DNA of 27,608 bases from Tubiluchus corallicola (GCA_030141605.1 JAQGDQ010001729.1:1-27608); one strand, 5' to 3'. Counted from the stretch's first letter, positions 1 to 9,118 are shown. Program-made: numbers and translations. Notes: generated from the sequence alone by a model not told the origin.

Positions 1-149
1 TAAAATAAACTACACTACAGTACACTACACTATACTACACTACACTACACTACACTACACTACACTACACTACACTACACTACACTACACTACACTACAC
101 TACACTACACTACACTACACTACACTACACTACACTACACTACACTACA
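1..149. repeat. (ACTAC)n pentanucleotide microsatellite
   Basis: Nearly pure tandem ACTAC units fill the start of the window. They are preceded by the motif TAAAATAAACTACACTACAG. The same lead-in recurs before the second array near 325, so both arrays seem to hang on the same type of 3' tail. The left edge is cut by the window. Confidence 0.95.
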
Positions 150-340
150 GTGGGCTTATACAAGCTTTTGCGTCTCTAGCCCACTGCAGTACAATTATTC
201 TTTTATGATAACGATAGTGTATGAAACATAACAATTTAATACACATTATGATGTAATAATTTTGATGTCACTGTGTGCTTAATGTCATTATATTGTGCTG
301 AATGTGATAATAATAAACTAAACTAAAATAAACTACACTA
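148..340 (+). mobile_element. Candidate 3' end of a non-LTR retroposon
   Basis: A 9-bp inverted repeat, CAGTGGGCT (148-156) and AGCCCACTG (178-186), can form a hairpin with a 21-nt loop. It is followed by about 110 bp of AT-rich sequence and an AATAATAAACTAAACTAAAA tail that runs into a second ACTAC array. A 3' hairpin plus a short-repeat tail is typical of LINE/SINE 3' ends primed by target-primed reverse transcription. No reverse transcriptase ORF is present here, so the family is not assigned. Confidence 0.4.
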
Positions 341-556
341 CAGTGCACTACACTGCACTACACTATACTGCACTACACTACACTACACTACACTACACTA
401 CACTACACTACACTACACTACACTACACTACACTAAACTGCACTGCACTGCACTGCACTGCACCGCACCGCGCCGCGCCGCGCCGCGCCACACACACCAC
501 ACACACCACACCACACCACACCACACCGCACCGCACCACACCACACTAAACTAAAA
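325..556. repeat. Second pentanucleotide array with graded motif change
   Basis: The array starts as CACTA/CACTG mixtures, becomes pure CACTA, then CACTG, then CACCG, then CGCCG, and ends as CACAC/CACCA. The period stays at about five bases through most of it while the unit changes stepwise. Short ORFs here are frame readings of the repeat and are not genes. Confidence 0.9.
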
Positions 557-801
557 GGTGATTTCTCTGAAACTTTAAGTTCTTGTCCTTCACACAATGG
601 AATCAAATTATTTAATATGCTTTCTTAATCTCAGTAAGTTAGTTTACAAATGACTGCTTTTTCTCCATCATGTACTGTACATCATCCCTCAATAGAGTTT
701 TCTTAACCACTAGCAAAACATGACTGTATTTGCAGAGAAAATAGCAAATGTCACAGCAGAAAGTTACTAGTGTTATTCTTCTAGATGAATGTAGATTTAT
801 G

Positions 802-1007
802 TTTGCATTGTAGTTCTGCATCCGTCCACAAGAGGGCGCGTGTTATTGTCTGCGAGTTCGTCAAGTAAAAAAATTGTAATAACTTGGATACAATAAATAA
901 CTTTAATTGTTTAACATTTATTTCTTAATTACAAGATTGCAGTGAACTAATTTAAAAAAAATCTCACAAATTTTCATCGTTTCTTAATTGTGTGTTTTTT
1001 AGTTTCC
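802..1007. repeat. Dispersed repeat R1, copy A
   Basis: This block matches 2955-3147 in the same orientation. Shared landmarks are TTTGCATTG(T/C)AGTTCTGCAT, CCACAAGAGGGC, and ATTTTCATCGTTTCTTAATT. It is an interspersed repeat of unknown class with no coding capacity and no recognisable terminal repeats. Confidence 0.75.
826..840 (+). promoter_or_regulatory. CTCF-like motif inside repeat R1
   Basis: CCACAAGAGGGCGCG fits the core CTCF consensus CCACNAGRGGGCGC. It sits inside dispersed repeat R1; the other copy (2979-2993) keeps CCACAAGAGGGC. Binding is inferred from the motif only, and the source organism is unknown. Confidence 0.35.
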
Positions 1008-1256
1008 ATTAAATGCGAATATTTTATTTGGATCAGAACATTGGCATGATGTTCGTAAGACTTCCATAAAAAAGCAGTCTGCAGGAAAAACTCAAGTTTC
1101 GATTTTTCCATTTTACGTCGAGTATAATTTTGCCTTTAGTTTTGACCCAGGGCCTATTGAATCCAGGGGAAAATCCACAGGGTAAAAAGGCAGAGGAAAA
1201 GGAAATTCCTAACCCTAACCCCTAATCATGGACCTAACCGTCACCCTAGTCAACCT

Positions 1257-1556
1257 TGACTTTTTTCCAGTGACTGCTTCCGTGACTTTTTTCCAGTGAT
1301 TGCTTCCATGACTTTTTTCCAGTGACTGCTTCCATGACTTTTTTCCAGTGACTGCTTCCGTGACTTTTTTCCAGTGACTGCTTCCATGACTTTCCAGTGA
1401 CTGCTTCCGCGACTTTTTTCCAGTGACTACTTCCGTGACTTTTTCCCACTGACTGCTTCCGTGCCTTTTTTCCAGTGACTGCTTCCATGACTTTTTTTCA
1501 GTGACTGCTTCCATGACTTTTTTCCTGTGACTGCTTCCATGACTTTTCCTGTTGCT
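1257..1556. repeat. 26-bp minisatellite, about 11 copies
   Basis: The unit is AGTGACTGCTTCCATGACTT plus TTTTCC, with C/T and A/G variants and one unit shortened near 1390. Because 26 is not a multiple of three, the minus strand reads through all frames without a stop, giving spurious Lys/Ser/His-rich ORFs. A short CCTAACCCTAACCCC stretch lies just upstream near 1208. Confidence 0.9.
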
Positions 1557-2100
1557 TTGTGACATGTACGAACCTTCTCACTTTTTTATTTTGTTTTGGA
1601 ATTATCTTTGACATTGGTGAACAACTCGTTGAGAACCTTAGGTGCAGAATATTCTGCTAAATGTTTAAGTTCGTCCAACTCAAACTAAATGTGTGTCAGC
1701 GCTGAAGTGGTGAAATGCATTTGCTAGAAATATACAAGTATGGCAGCTACTATTTCTTTTTACCACTAATTTCATGTATCTTAGTACTCATTAGATCATT
1801 ATTTTATTCAATTCGTGTTTATTGACACTGTTTGCGTGCAGTCCGCTAGGGGCGTGCGAAGCGCTTCATGTCTGACTCACGCGTGGTAATTTTATTGCGT
1901 GATTCAACGAAGCTGTTGAATTGTTTACTTTTAGATTATTTGGCTTCAATTATGGATTATTTAATAAACGTCTCTGACCCGTCAGCTTGGCGCCAAGTCT
2001 AAGCAGCTTTGGCTTCATTTTGCCTCTTGGAGAATTTGCGTTTACCGTTTGTACGTCACGTGAGGAAAGAGTTAAACGACTGGTTTAGCTTACACAGATA
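1557..2100. other. Non-coding spacer, no feature recognised
   Basis: Unique-looking sequence of mixed composition with a GC-richer patch near 1840-1885 (GCTAGGGGCGTGCG). I see no plausible exon, tRNA or terminal repeat. Confidence 0.5.
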
Positions 2101-2464
2101 CAGGTCCTATTTCAGGAGGGGGGAAGTGGGGATACTTCCTCGGGGCTTTACCCTCCAGGGGGCCTCGCGCCAAGGTAACATTTTTTTTGCTTTATGCGAA
2201 CATACTGCCTCCTCTCTCCCTCTCCCTCTCCCTCTTCCTCGCTCTCTCGCTCTCTCGCTGTCTGGCTCTCTGGCTCTCTGGCTCTCTCTCTCTCTCTCTC
2301 TCTCTCCCTCTCCCTCTCCCTCTCCCTCTCCCTCTCCCTCTCCCTCTCCCTCTCCCTCTCCCTCTCCCTCCCCCTCCCCCTCTCCCTCTCCCTCTCCCTT
2401 CTCTCCCTCTCCCTCTCCCTCTCCCTCTCCTCCCTCTCCCTCTCCCTCTCCCTTCTCCCTCTCC

Positions 2465-2514
<50 letters not shown>
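2101..2514 (-). mobile_element. hAT-like MITE fragment with CT microsatellite core
   Basis: 2101-2214 begins CAGGTCCTATTTCA and is the reverse-complement counterpart of 9360-9479, one end of the complete element at 8866-9479. Shared landmarks are GGGGATACTTCC, the GGCCTCGCGCCAAGGTAACA block, TTTGCTTTATGCGAACATAC and then a CT-rich tract. Here the tract (about 2213-2514) changes from CTCCCT hexamers to CT dinucleotides, and no second terminal repeat follows. The far end is therefore lost or replaced. Long Ser/Leu/Pro or Arg/Glu ORFs in this tract are artefacts of the repeat. Confidence 0.75.
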
Positions 2515-2518
<4 letters not shown>

Positions 2519-2794
2519 GTTCTACTAATAACATCAAAATCTTTGTGAAAAACCTTGTTTATGAAGCCAAATGAACTGACCTTGTTTATGAAGCCAAATA
2601 AACTGTATCCTTTGGACAAGTGAAAGTCGTCATCTATCTAGTAAAGCAACTGTTAGAAAAAAACCTTAAATTCAAGCCTGGGCACTTTTTAAAATTTGTG
2701 GAGTTTCGGTTTTAGTATTTTAATTTACGTTTGAAAAGTTACGAGCCAGCTGTGAATTCGTAACTAAAAGTTTATCTAAAGTTCACTGAAAAAA

Positions 2795-2954
2795 AGTAGT
2801 GTTGTTTTCTGTAAAGTTTTTGTTAAAAAATTATCAACTAAGAATTATTTACCATTGTTGTGGAGCAAGATTTTGTTTCAAAATTTTCACCTGCATCAAT
2901 TAAATTCCTTTAATTAATAAAGAATAATTAAACTCCTTTAAATAATAAACTCCT
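2795..2954. repeat. Dispersed repeat R2, copy 1
   Basis: AGTGTTGTTTTCTGTAAAG, CTAAGAATTATTTACCATTG, TTTTGTTTCAAAATTTTCAC and AATTAAACTCCTTT landmarks are shared with 3148-3290 and 4288-4410. It is directly followed by R1 copy B, giving the order R2-R1-R2 from 2795 to 3290. R1 and R2 may therefore be parts of one element. Confidence 0.75.
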
Positions 2955-3147
2955 TTTGCATTGCAGTTCTGCATCTGTCCACAAGAGGGCAGGTGCTATT
3001 GTCTGTCATTTGTGAATTTGTAATAATTTGGCTGTACTAATTAACTTTAAACGTGTAACTTTTATTTCCTAATTACACTAATGCAAATAACTAATTTAAA
3101 GAAATCACAAAAATTTTCATCGTTTCTTAATTGTGAGTTTTAGTTTC
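2955..3147. repeat. Dispersed repeat R1, copy B
   Basis: Second copy of the block at 802-1007, same orientation, diverged by substitutions and small deletions. It retains CCACAAGAGGGCAGG at 2979-2993. Confidence 0.75.
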
Positions 3148-3290
3148 GTAGTGTGTTGTTTTCCTTAAAGATTTTGTTCAAGAATTGTGAACTAAGGAAC
3201 TAAGAATCGTTGTGGAGCCACATTTTGTTTCAAAACTTTCATCTAGTTTAATTAAACTCGTTTAAATCATATAGGATTTGCAGAAGAAAT
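3148..3290. repeat. Dispersed repeat R2, copy 2
   Basis: A diverged copy of R2 that abuts R1 copy B. It retains GTTGTGGAGCCACATTTTGT and TTTAATTAAACTCGTTTAAA. It lacks the tandem expansion seen in copy 3. Confidence 0.65.
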
Positions 3291-3458
3291 TGATTTATCA
3301 ATTCAGGTAAAACTGTATAAATTCCGAGAGAGCCTTGAAGTACTGTACATACATATAAGGACAACGACACAGGTATCTATCTAATCCAACGTTTCCCAAG
3401 GTGTGCAAGAATACCTCTCATACCTGTTGTTACCTGAGCTCTGTGATTATCTGCTCAC

Positions 3459-3752
3459 CTGTCTGACTCCCTGCCGGACAGTCTCGATGATGGATTAGTA
3501 CTATAAACGGCACCGCTTTTACTCAGTTGCTCTAAATTGATTTTAAAACACGGCATGAATTCGTCCATGCTTGAAACCTGCACCAGGTTGTGGCTGTATC
3601 GGTTCGATTGTCTATCCGTCTTTAGCCGGATATCAGCTTTCACAACGTTTTGCTGTAGTGATTGTAATCTGGTCAACTGCTGGGTTTTAAGTGCAGTTGA
3701 ACAGCTGCCTTCTGGTTTAATTAGTTCTTCAGTTGGTGGATTTTTCTCCTTC
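3459..3752 (-). CDS. Internal exon of an unidentified minus-strand gene (partial)
   Basis: On the minus strand an open frame runs without a stop from 3793 to just past 3459. It is bracketed by a pyrimidine-rich acceptor (TCTCTCCTAG before 3752) and a strong donor (CAG|GTGAGC after 3459). The exon is 294 bp, a multiple of three, and phase 2 at both ends. Stops lie just outside on both sides, as expected of an exon. The peptide of about 98 residues is hydrophilic and non-repetitive: it begins near KEKNPPTEELIKPEG, has a Gln/Leu-rich stretch (QQLTRLQSLQQNVVKADIRL) and ends with SSRLSGRESDR. I recognise no domain. I found no partner exon, so it may belong to a gene nested in the CELSR intron or to a neighbouring gene. 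A single exon-sized ORF could still be chance or an old transposon fragment. The overlapping plus-strand ORF (3537-3797), rich in Ser/Cys/Phe, looks like its antisense shadow. Confidence 0.5.
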
Positions 3753-4287
3753 CTAGGAGAGAATTGTTGTGGAATGTCTCTTATGTGGAGGTCTTAGAAA
3801 GTCAGTTCTAGTTTCCATACAAACAAGTCACACAAAAAGACATTATGAATAATTGTAGACAAGTTGGCACACAATACTCAGATGTTGTTTGTACATATAA
3901 TACAAATAATTACACAAAATACAACATTCACGTACAAAGTATATAAATAATCACAACTAGAAAACTAGTAGCAACTATGGTTCAGAAAGTTTACCCATAT
4001 TTATGTTAAGCTTACTCTGCATCGTTATAATTATAACAAAGTATATAAATTTATTTATCTTACTGTTTTTACACACTGTATATGCTCAGCTAACCAGAGT
4101 AATAAAAACTACATTAGATTTTTATAAATAATATTAGGTACTGTATACAGAGTTCTAAATTGAAATACAGATGACCTTGTTTTGACATGAAAAATCGAAA
4201 TGAATCCTATGAATCGATGCTAAAACCGTTAAAGCTTAATTACCTTAGTCACTTTCACCATTTACTAAACCGTGAAAGCAAATTTAC
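3753..4287. other. AT-rich spacer, no feature recognised
   Basis: Strongly AT-rich non-coding sequence with short runs such as GTATATAAAT, beginning just upstream of the minus-strand exon. If that gene continues, this is part of its upstream intron. I found no second exon with matching phase. Confidence 0.5.
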
Positions 4288-4410
4288 ATAGTGTTGTTTT
4301 CTGTAAAGGTTTTCTTAAAAAAATTGTCAGCTAAGAATTATTTACCATTGTTGTGGGGCAACATTTTGTTTCAAAATTTTCACCTGCTTCAATTAAACTC
4401 CTTTGAATAA
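4288..4410. repeat. Dispersed repeat R2, copy 3
   Basis: Third copy of R2 (TAGTGTTGTTTTCTGTAAAG; CTAAGAATTATTTACCATTG; TTTTGTTTCAAAATTTTCAC). Its 3' part, AATTAAACTCCTTT, is the seed of the 28-bp tandem array that follows. Confidence 0.75.
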
Positions 4411-4775
4411 TAAACAATAACTAAACTTCTTTAAATAACAAAGAATAATTAAACTCCTTTAAATAATAAAGAATAATTAAACTCCTTTAAATAACAAAGA
4501 ATAATTAAACTCCTTTAAATAATAAAGAATAATTAAACTCCTTTAAATAACAAAGAATAATTAAACTCCTTTAAATAAGAAAGAATAATTAAACTCCTTT
4601 AAATAACAAAGAATAATTAAACTCCTTTAAATAAGAAAGAATAATTAAACTCCTTTAAATAAGAAAGAATAATTAAACTCCTTTAAATAACAAAGAATAA
4701 TTAAACTCCTTTAAATAAGAAAGAATAATTAAACTCCTTTAAATAACAAAGAATAATTAAACTCCTTTAAATAAA
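4390..4775. repeat. 28-bp AT-rich tandem array, about 14 copies
   Basis: The unit is AATAATTAAACTCCTTTAAA plus TAANAAAG, where N is C, T or G. The variant base largely alternates along the array (C,T,C,T,C,G,C,G,G,C,G,C), so part of the expansion copied pairs of units (56 bp). It grew out of the 3' end of repeat R2, whose other copies hold only one or two units. Confidence 0.95.
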
Positions 4776-4932
4776 ATGAAAGTTTTTACTGCCTAAAATT
4801 TTGATAAACTTTTATTACAATCATTTTTATAAATTTTTCTGTGAGTTTTAGCCATTTCCAGTGTAAAAATACGTGTCACAGGTGGAATTATTTGTTGCTA
4901 AACACGTTGCCATTCAGGTATTTACCTTTCAG

Positions 4933-5035
4933 GTATTTTATCAGTCTCATGATCTTGCTGGTGTCAGAAGTGAAAAGCTCCAGTTGAGAGACTTGAATGA
5001 AAGTTTCTATAGCTTTGAGAAACTGTTTTGTGAAA
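4933..5035 (+). CDS. Weak plus-strand exon candidate
   Basis: A pyrimidine-rich acceptor (TTTACCTTTCAG) precedes 4933 and a strong donor (GTAAGTG) follows 5035. The 103-bp segment, read from its first base, gives about 34 hydrophilic residues including SEKLQLRDLNESFYSFEKL. That phrase loosely recalls the EK..L..LN.R start of intermediate-filament coil 1A, but it lacks the typical continuation and the match may be chance. The frame stays open from 4873 to 5097, so splice sites rather than stops define this candidate. It could be an exon, a pseudogene piece or nothing. Confidence 0.25.
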
Positions 5036-5560
5036 GTAAGTGTGCCCTGTCAACCTTTGTACGCCTGCAAACTTGTGTGGTAGAAGACTGTTTGGTGTAA
5101 AACTCATCTAACATACATGCATACAAACTTTATTTATCTATATCATCCTAAAGAAATTTAAGATACTTTTGCTTTCAACTCTTTTCTTCATAACTAAACA
5201 TAAATGTTTATCCACTTTTGCTAGCTACAATCGAAAAATTAATTTTTTTTCTTCGTTTGGCTCTAGGTCCTCATAATATTAATTTTAAACAGGTAATGGT
5301 TAAATTATTATTTAAAGATAGCCACGTGTGTCTCTTCTTTCCCATTATTGAACATTATTTTATCCTAAACTAACACATTCGTATAATAATTCAATTTTCG
5401 TTCGTCTTGAATTCAAAATCTGATAATTTTTAATTACCTGGTACAAGCGCATTAACTAATTAATTATATTAATAACAGTCCTGAGAGGGTGGCTGACCTC
5501 GATAACTTATAGTTCTTTCGCCACCCTTTCACCATTAATCAATAATTACTTTTGCACTTT
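5036..5560. other. AT-rich spacer, no feature recognised
   Basis: AT-rich non-coding sequence. The only local structure is a diffuse match between AGAGGGTGGC (5484-5493) and GCCACCCTTT (5520-5529), which could pair as a short hairpin. Confidence 0.45.
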
Positions 5561-5658
5561 GTAATATTATTGTTTGTTGTACAGATTTATAAATCTCTTA
5601 GTTATGTATTTTTCTATTTTAATAATGGTGATAAATTAATAAACTTACTTACTTACTA
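5561..5658 (+). mobile_element. Candidate retroposon 3' end with CTTA tail
   Basis: AT-rich sequence ends in GGTGATAAATTAATAAACTT and then (ACTT)n before unique DNA. An AATAAA-like signal followed directly by a short tandem tail is typical of non-LTR retroposon 3' ends. There is no coding remnant in this copy. Confidence 0.4.
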
Positions 5659-6166
5659 TAGTCGGTTTTATATAAAAACGCATTAGCATAAGTGCTACTC
5701 TTTACCTATTATAAAATACACTAATACACAGGTAATAAAACTAATATACAAAATATGATTGAAAGATATTGTAAAATGAAGTGTTGAAACAAATATATTG
5801 AAATCGCCGAAGTTTTTAATGCAGCAATTGTACATACAGAGAGTACAGAGTACTTTACATACAGTAAAAAGAGATTTTCTGAAAAAGTTAGAAAAAAGAA
5901 ATGTTCTAGTGAAATAATATACTAGAGTGTAATATTTATTGCAATAGATACTAATCAGTCATGGAAAAGATGTAAATACATTAAATACATGGACACTCCT
6001 CTAAATACTGAGTACAATATTAAGAATAGAACGCAGCAAGCAACTTGTGCTTTGCTCCAGCGAAAGAATGTATTAACTAGCAAGAAATTAACCACAAGAG
6101 TTCGGTTGATTAATTCACTCGCTACCAGCATGTTTGGGTTCAACAGCTGCGCCCCCCCCCCCCCCC

Positions 6167-6268
6167 AATGTAGTTTTAAGAGTACAAAAACTTGCACTGT
6201 TAGCTGCAGATAGGAGTGAATGGAATGCTCTTATAAATGGCAATATCTCAGTGTCTGCAAATAGATAG
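6167..6268 (+). pseudogene. Coding remnant with LAADRxxW motif, copy 1
   Basis: Downstream of a poly-C run (6152-6166) a frame reads VVLRVQKLALLAADRSEWNA and continues LINGNISVSANR to a stop at 6266. A related reading, GVLAADRKQWDAVMK, occurs at 20179-20328. Two degraded copies 14 kb apart imply a dispersed element. The ..ADR..W..L pattern recalls the C-terminal tail of some LINE reverse-transcriptase ORFs, but no catalytic motif is present and the family is not established. Confidence 0.4.
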
Positions 6269-6853
6269 AGAAATTGGACAAAAGACAAGAATGACAGAAC
6301 TTTTTGCTTCCTTAAATTTTTTTCTGAATGCACAAGACAGTTTTAGTTTTTTTAATGACCTGCTTCGCCATTTTTCTTCATATTCTAGTCTCTTCGAGTA
6401 CTCGTCAACTTTTGTTTGACCTTTATTACTGACAGGTCTCGCCTAATGCTCCATAAATAATGAGCATTCCTATAGTCATACTGCCCTAAACAAACCTACC
6501 AGCTGTTGGTTTAGGAAAATGATGTGTATTTAGCTGTTTTCTACGTAATCCATCTGCTGCAAATGGTGTCCTCAAGGCGTTGTCTTTGGGCCTGTCTTTT
6601 ATAGCAGTTTTATGTTTCATTAAGGATGTGTCTGTAAGTCGAAACAGAAATTAATTGTTGTCATCTATTGTTTTCGTTTTTGTTGTTGCTGATGGTGTCA
6701 TTATCACCAATTATGTAGTTGTCATCATCGATGTCATAGTTTACAACTTGTTTTATTGTCATTATCAATGCGGTTTCTTTGTCGTTGTTTTATACTACTA
6801 TTTCACTAAAACTGAACTAAAGGACTATAGAACTAAAGCACTATTATAAAATG
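6269..6853. other. Non-coding spacer with mild GTC/ATC bias
   Basis: No gene recognised. From 6655 to 6780 the sequence is biased to GTT/GTC/ATC triplets and gives a hydrophobic spurious ORF. The rest is ordinary AT-rich DNA. Confidence 0.45.
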
Positions 6854-6857
6854 TTAA

Positions 6858-7290
6858 CCCTTTCATACCCGTTGTATCCCGTTTGATACGAGAATATTTT
6901 CTGCCTTTAAAATTAATAAAATTTTAAAACTGACAGTTATTTGATCTGTTAATAGTTATTTTGATTTAAACCAATAACATTAGACTAAAAATGGTGATAA
7001 AATGGCAAACTAGAAAATCTGCATAGCACAAAAAACTGTGTAAGGTACAGTGCTTTAGAGACGACTTTGTACAGATCAGCATAGCATGCATACTAAATGT
7101 CGTAAATACTTTAAAAAGTTATCAGCAGTTGCAAAATGAAGCACATTTTTTGTTTTTGTTGTGTTTTTAAAAAAGTCGGACTTTTTTGCATATGACAAAG
7201 AATGTTGTGTATCCCACAGGATACATTGGGAACAAAAGTACCAAGCTAATAGTTTTTTCGTGTTAAAAAAATAATTAGCGACTGAAAGGG
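6858..7290. mobile_element. piggyBac-type MITE with TTAA target duplication
   Basis: The element is flanked by TTAA on both sides (6854-6857 and 7291-7294). Its ends are inverted: CCCTTTCA at the left and TGAAAGGG at the right. Just inside each end is a small hairpin, GTATCCCGTTTGATAC on the left (6874-6889) and GTATCCCACAGGATAC on the right. TTAA duplication, CCC-starting terminal repeats and a non-coding interior of about 433 bp fit a non-autonomous piggyBac-superfamily element. The 80-residue minus-strand ORF inside shows no transposase motif. Confidence 0.8.
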
Positions 7291-7334
7291 TTAAATGACA
7301 AATTTCCAAAATCATCAAATTTCTTTATGTTTGC

Positions 7335-7420
7335 TGCTGAATTTAAGTCATAAGTCATAAGTCATTTATTTCACATTACACATTTACAATGATTACATAT
7401 ACAATATCTAGTGAAAGGGC
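7335..7420 (-). mobile_element. Candidate retroposon 3' end, minus strand
   Basis: Read on the minus strand, AT-rich sequence ends GAAATAAATGACTTATGACT and continues as repeats of CTTATGA before unique DNA. This is the same layout (AATAAA-like signal, short tandem tail) as at 5561-5658 and 8100-8395, with a different tail motif. Confidence 0.35.
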
Positions 7421-8095
7421 CTACAATGGATATAATACAAATAAGAAATACTGCACAGGAAAAGCCTCAAACACTGTTCACCTATACACGAAGGTAAATG
7501 TGTTGCGGGCAATCAAAAAGCAGGGCTTTTTAGATTATCCCACACAGTGATAGAGAAAAAAAAATAATGGAGATAATCTGAAAATTTAAAGTGAATCGTG
7601 ATAAAAAACATTAGTGCTTAAAATGGAATGATGTAATGAATGAAACTCATATATGGAATGATATAAAAGATAGAAAGACTATTATTTTTAATAGTACGTA
7701 AAATTAAAATAACTTGATTAAGCTAACACCACTGTTTTGCAACTACTGTGAGGATGGATTTAGTCTACTATACAAGCTGCAGTTTCTTTCCGTAATTTAC
7801 CTGCTGCCTACAGATCGTAATTCTTACAGTTACATACTGAGCCAACTCAGGTTAATAAGCTCACACTTTTGTTAACAGTGATATAATAAGCTTACATAAG
7901 AAAAGCAAACTTCCTTGTAGTCACTCAACAAACACCTGACTGATACTTTAGAAGAAAAAAGAGGATTATTGTTGCTACTAGGTCACTAGGAGTCTCTGCC
8001 GTGTCTGAATGACCAGGTATTTTTAACACTTCTCTCCGGTATGTACTTCTTGAAATGTGCAACTAATTACTGACTAGAGTTTGGATCATAAGTTT
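7421..8095. other. AT-rich spacer, no feature recognised
   Basis: Non-coding AT-rich DNA without tandem structure, terminal repeats or plausible exon. Confidence 0.45.
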
Positions 8096-8099
8096 AAAG

Positions 8100-8395
8100 A
8101 TAAGATAGATGAGATGAGATGAGATGAGATGAGATGAGATGAGATGAGATGAGATGAGATGAGATGAGATGAGATGAGATGAGATGAGATGAGATGAGAT
8201 GAGATGAGATGAGATGAGATGAGATGAGATAAGATAAGATAAGATAAGATCATTTAAACACAGGAAAGTAATACTAAATTAGAAAGATTGAAAAAAAATT
8301 CACTTTACTGGGAATCGAACTCTGTATCTTCTGCTTTCTGCTTTTCATATTCAGAAACTTACACCATAAGCCACTATCTTAAAAACAATTGTAGT
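8100..8395 (-). mobile_element. tRNA-derived SINE with (TCATC)n tail
   Basis: On the minus strand the element starts near 8395 with an A-box-like TAGTGGCTTATGGTGTAAG, then a B-box-like GAGTTCGATTCCC about 50 bases on (8308-8320). An unrelated AT-rich body follows, then a tail of TTATC units passing into about 28 TCATC units (GAGAT on the plus strand, 8102-8230). Pol III promoter boxes, short length and a tandem tail support a SINE. The T-stem does not pair well, so this is not a working tRNA. Confidence 0.65.
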
Positions 8396-8690
8396 TTTTC
8401 TTGTTCTTATAAATTGTGCAATTCCAAAGTCATTTAGTTTCGTCGCATCTCTTTGTATTCTAAATGCAATTTTATCCATTTTATGATGATGCAAGAGATG
8501 AATAATCAGATGATGATGGTGATTAGGTATAGAAAGTGGTACCCACGCAGCCTCTTCTTCGTACACAACAAGAAACATCATCAGTTGAACAAGATTTCTT
8601 CAGTGTCTTCATCTGAAAAGACAAATTACCAGTTATGCTGAGATAACTAGCCGTTGTCACGAATGCGTCACCGTACTGTCATTACAGGTC

Positions 8691-8706
8691 GCCCCCTCTA
8701 GTGGCA
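8691..8706 (-). promoter_or_regulatory. CTCF-like motif
   Basis: The minus strand reads TGCCACTAGAGGGGGC, a close fit to the CTCF core CCACNAGRGGGC with the usual TG upstream. Unlike the copies in repeat R1, the surrounding sequence is not obviously repetitive. Occupancy is inferred from the motif only. Confidence 0.4.
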
Positions 8707-8865
8707 GGCTTCAGTGTCCACTCGTGGAAAGGAACAGTACTTGTCATTAGATACAGTAGTGTTGGTATAATGAGGGCATGCATAATGCATGATGTATAGG
8801 TTGTCTGAGGATTTTGAATGAAGCAGATTGAAGGCCTGTATTTCCTACCCAGCTTGCTGCGCTAT

Positions 8866-8984
8866 CAGGGCCTATTTCAGCCTAAGCGAGGCCTGGGTAA
8901 GTGTGAGGCCCCCTCGCGGGGGGGGGGGCAGAAAATTTTTGAACTGCTAGAACGCCGGAGAAGCATTTTCGAAGAGAAAATATG

Positions 8985-9037
<53 letters not shown>

Positions 9038-9083
9038 CAGAGGCAAAGAGAAAGAGAGAGAGATAGAGCGAAAGAGAGAAAGG

Positions 9084-9118
<35 letters not shown>

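Noticed and set aside
1141-1160. A third hAT-type terminus (CAGGGCCTATTGAATCC)
   Set aside because: Matches CAGGGCCTATT only; the subterminal sequence differs and there is no partner end or target duplication.
1206-1225. Interstitial telomere repeat (CCTAACCCTAACCCC)
   Set aside because: Fewer than three units and no extended array; chance or simple-sequence origin is enough.
2009-2574. Several ORFs of 107-179 codons on both strands (Ser/Pro/Leu or Arg/Glu rich)
   Set aside because: They are frame readings of the CT/GA microsatellite inside a MITE fragment, open in every frame.
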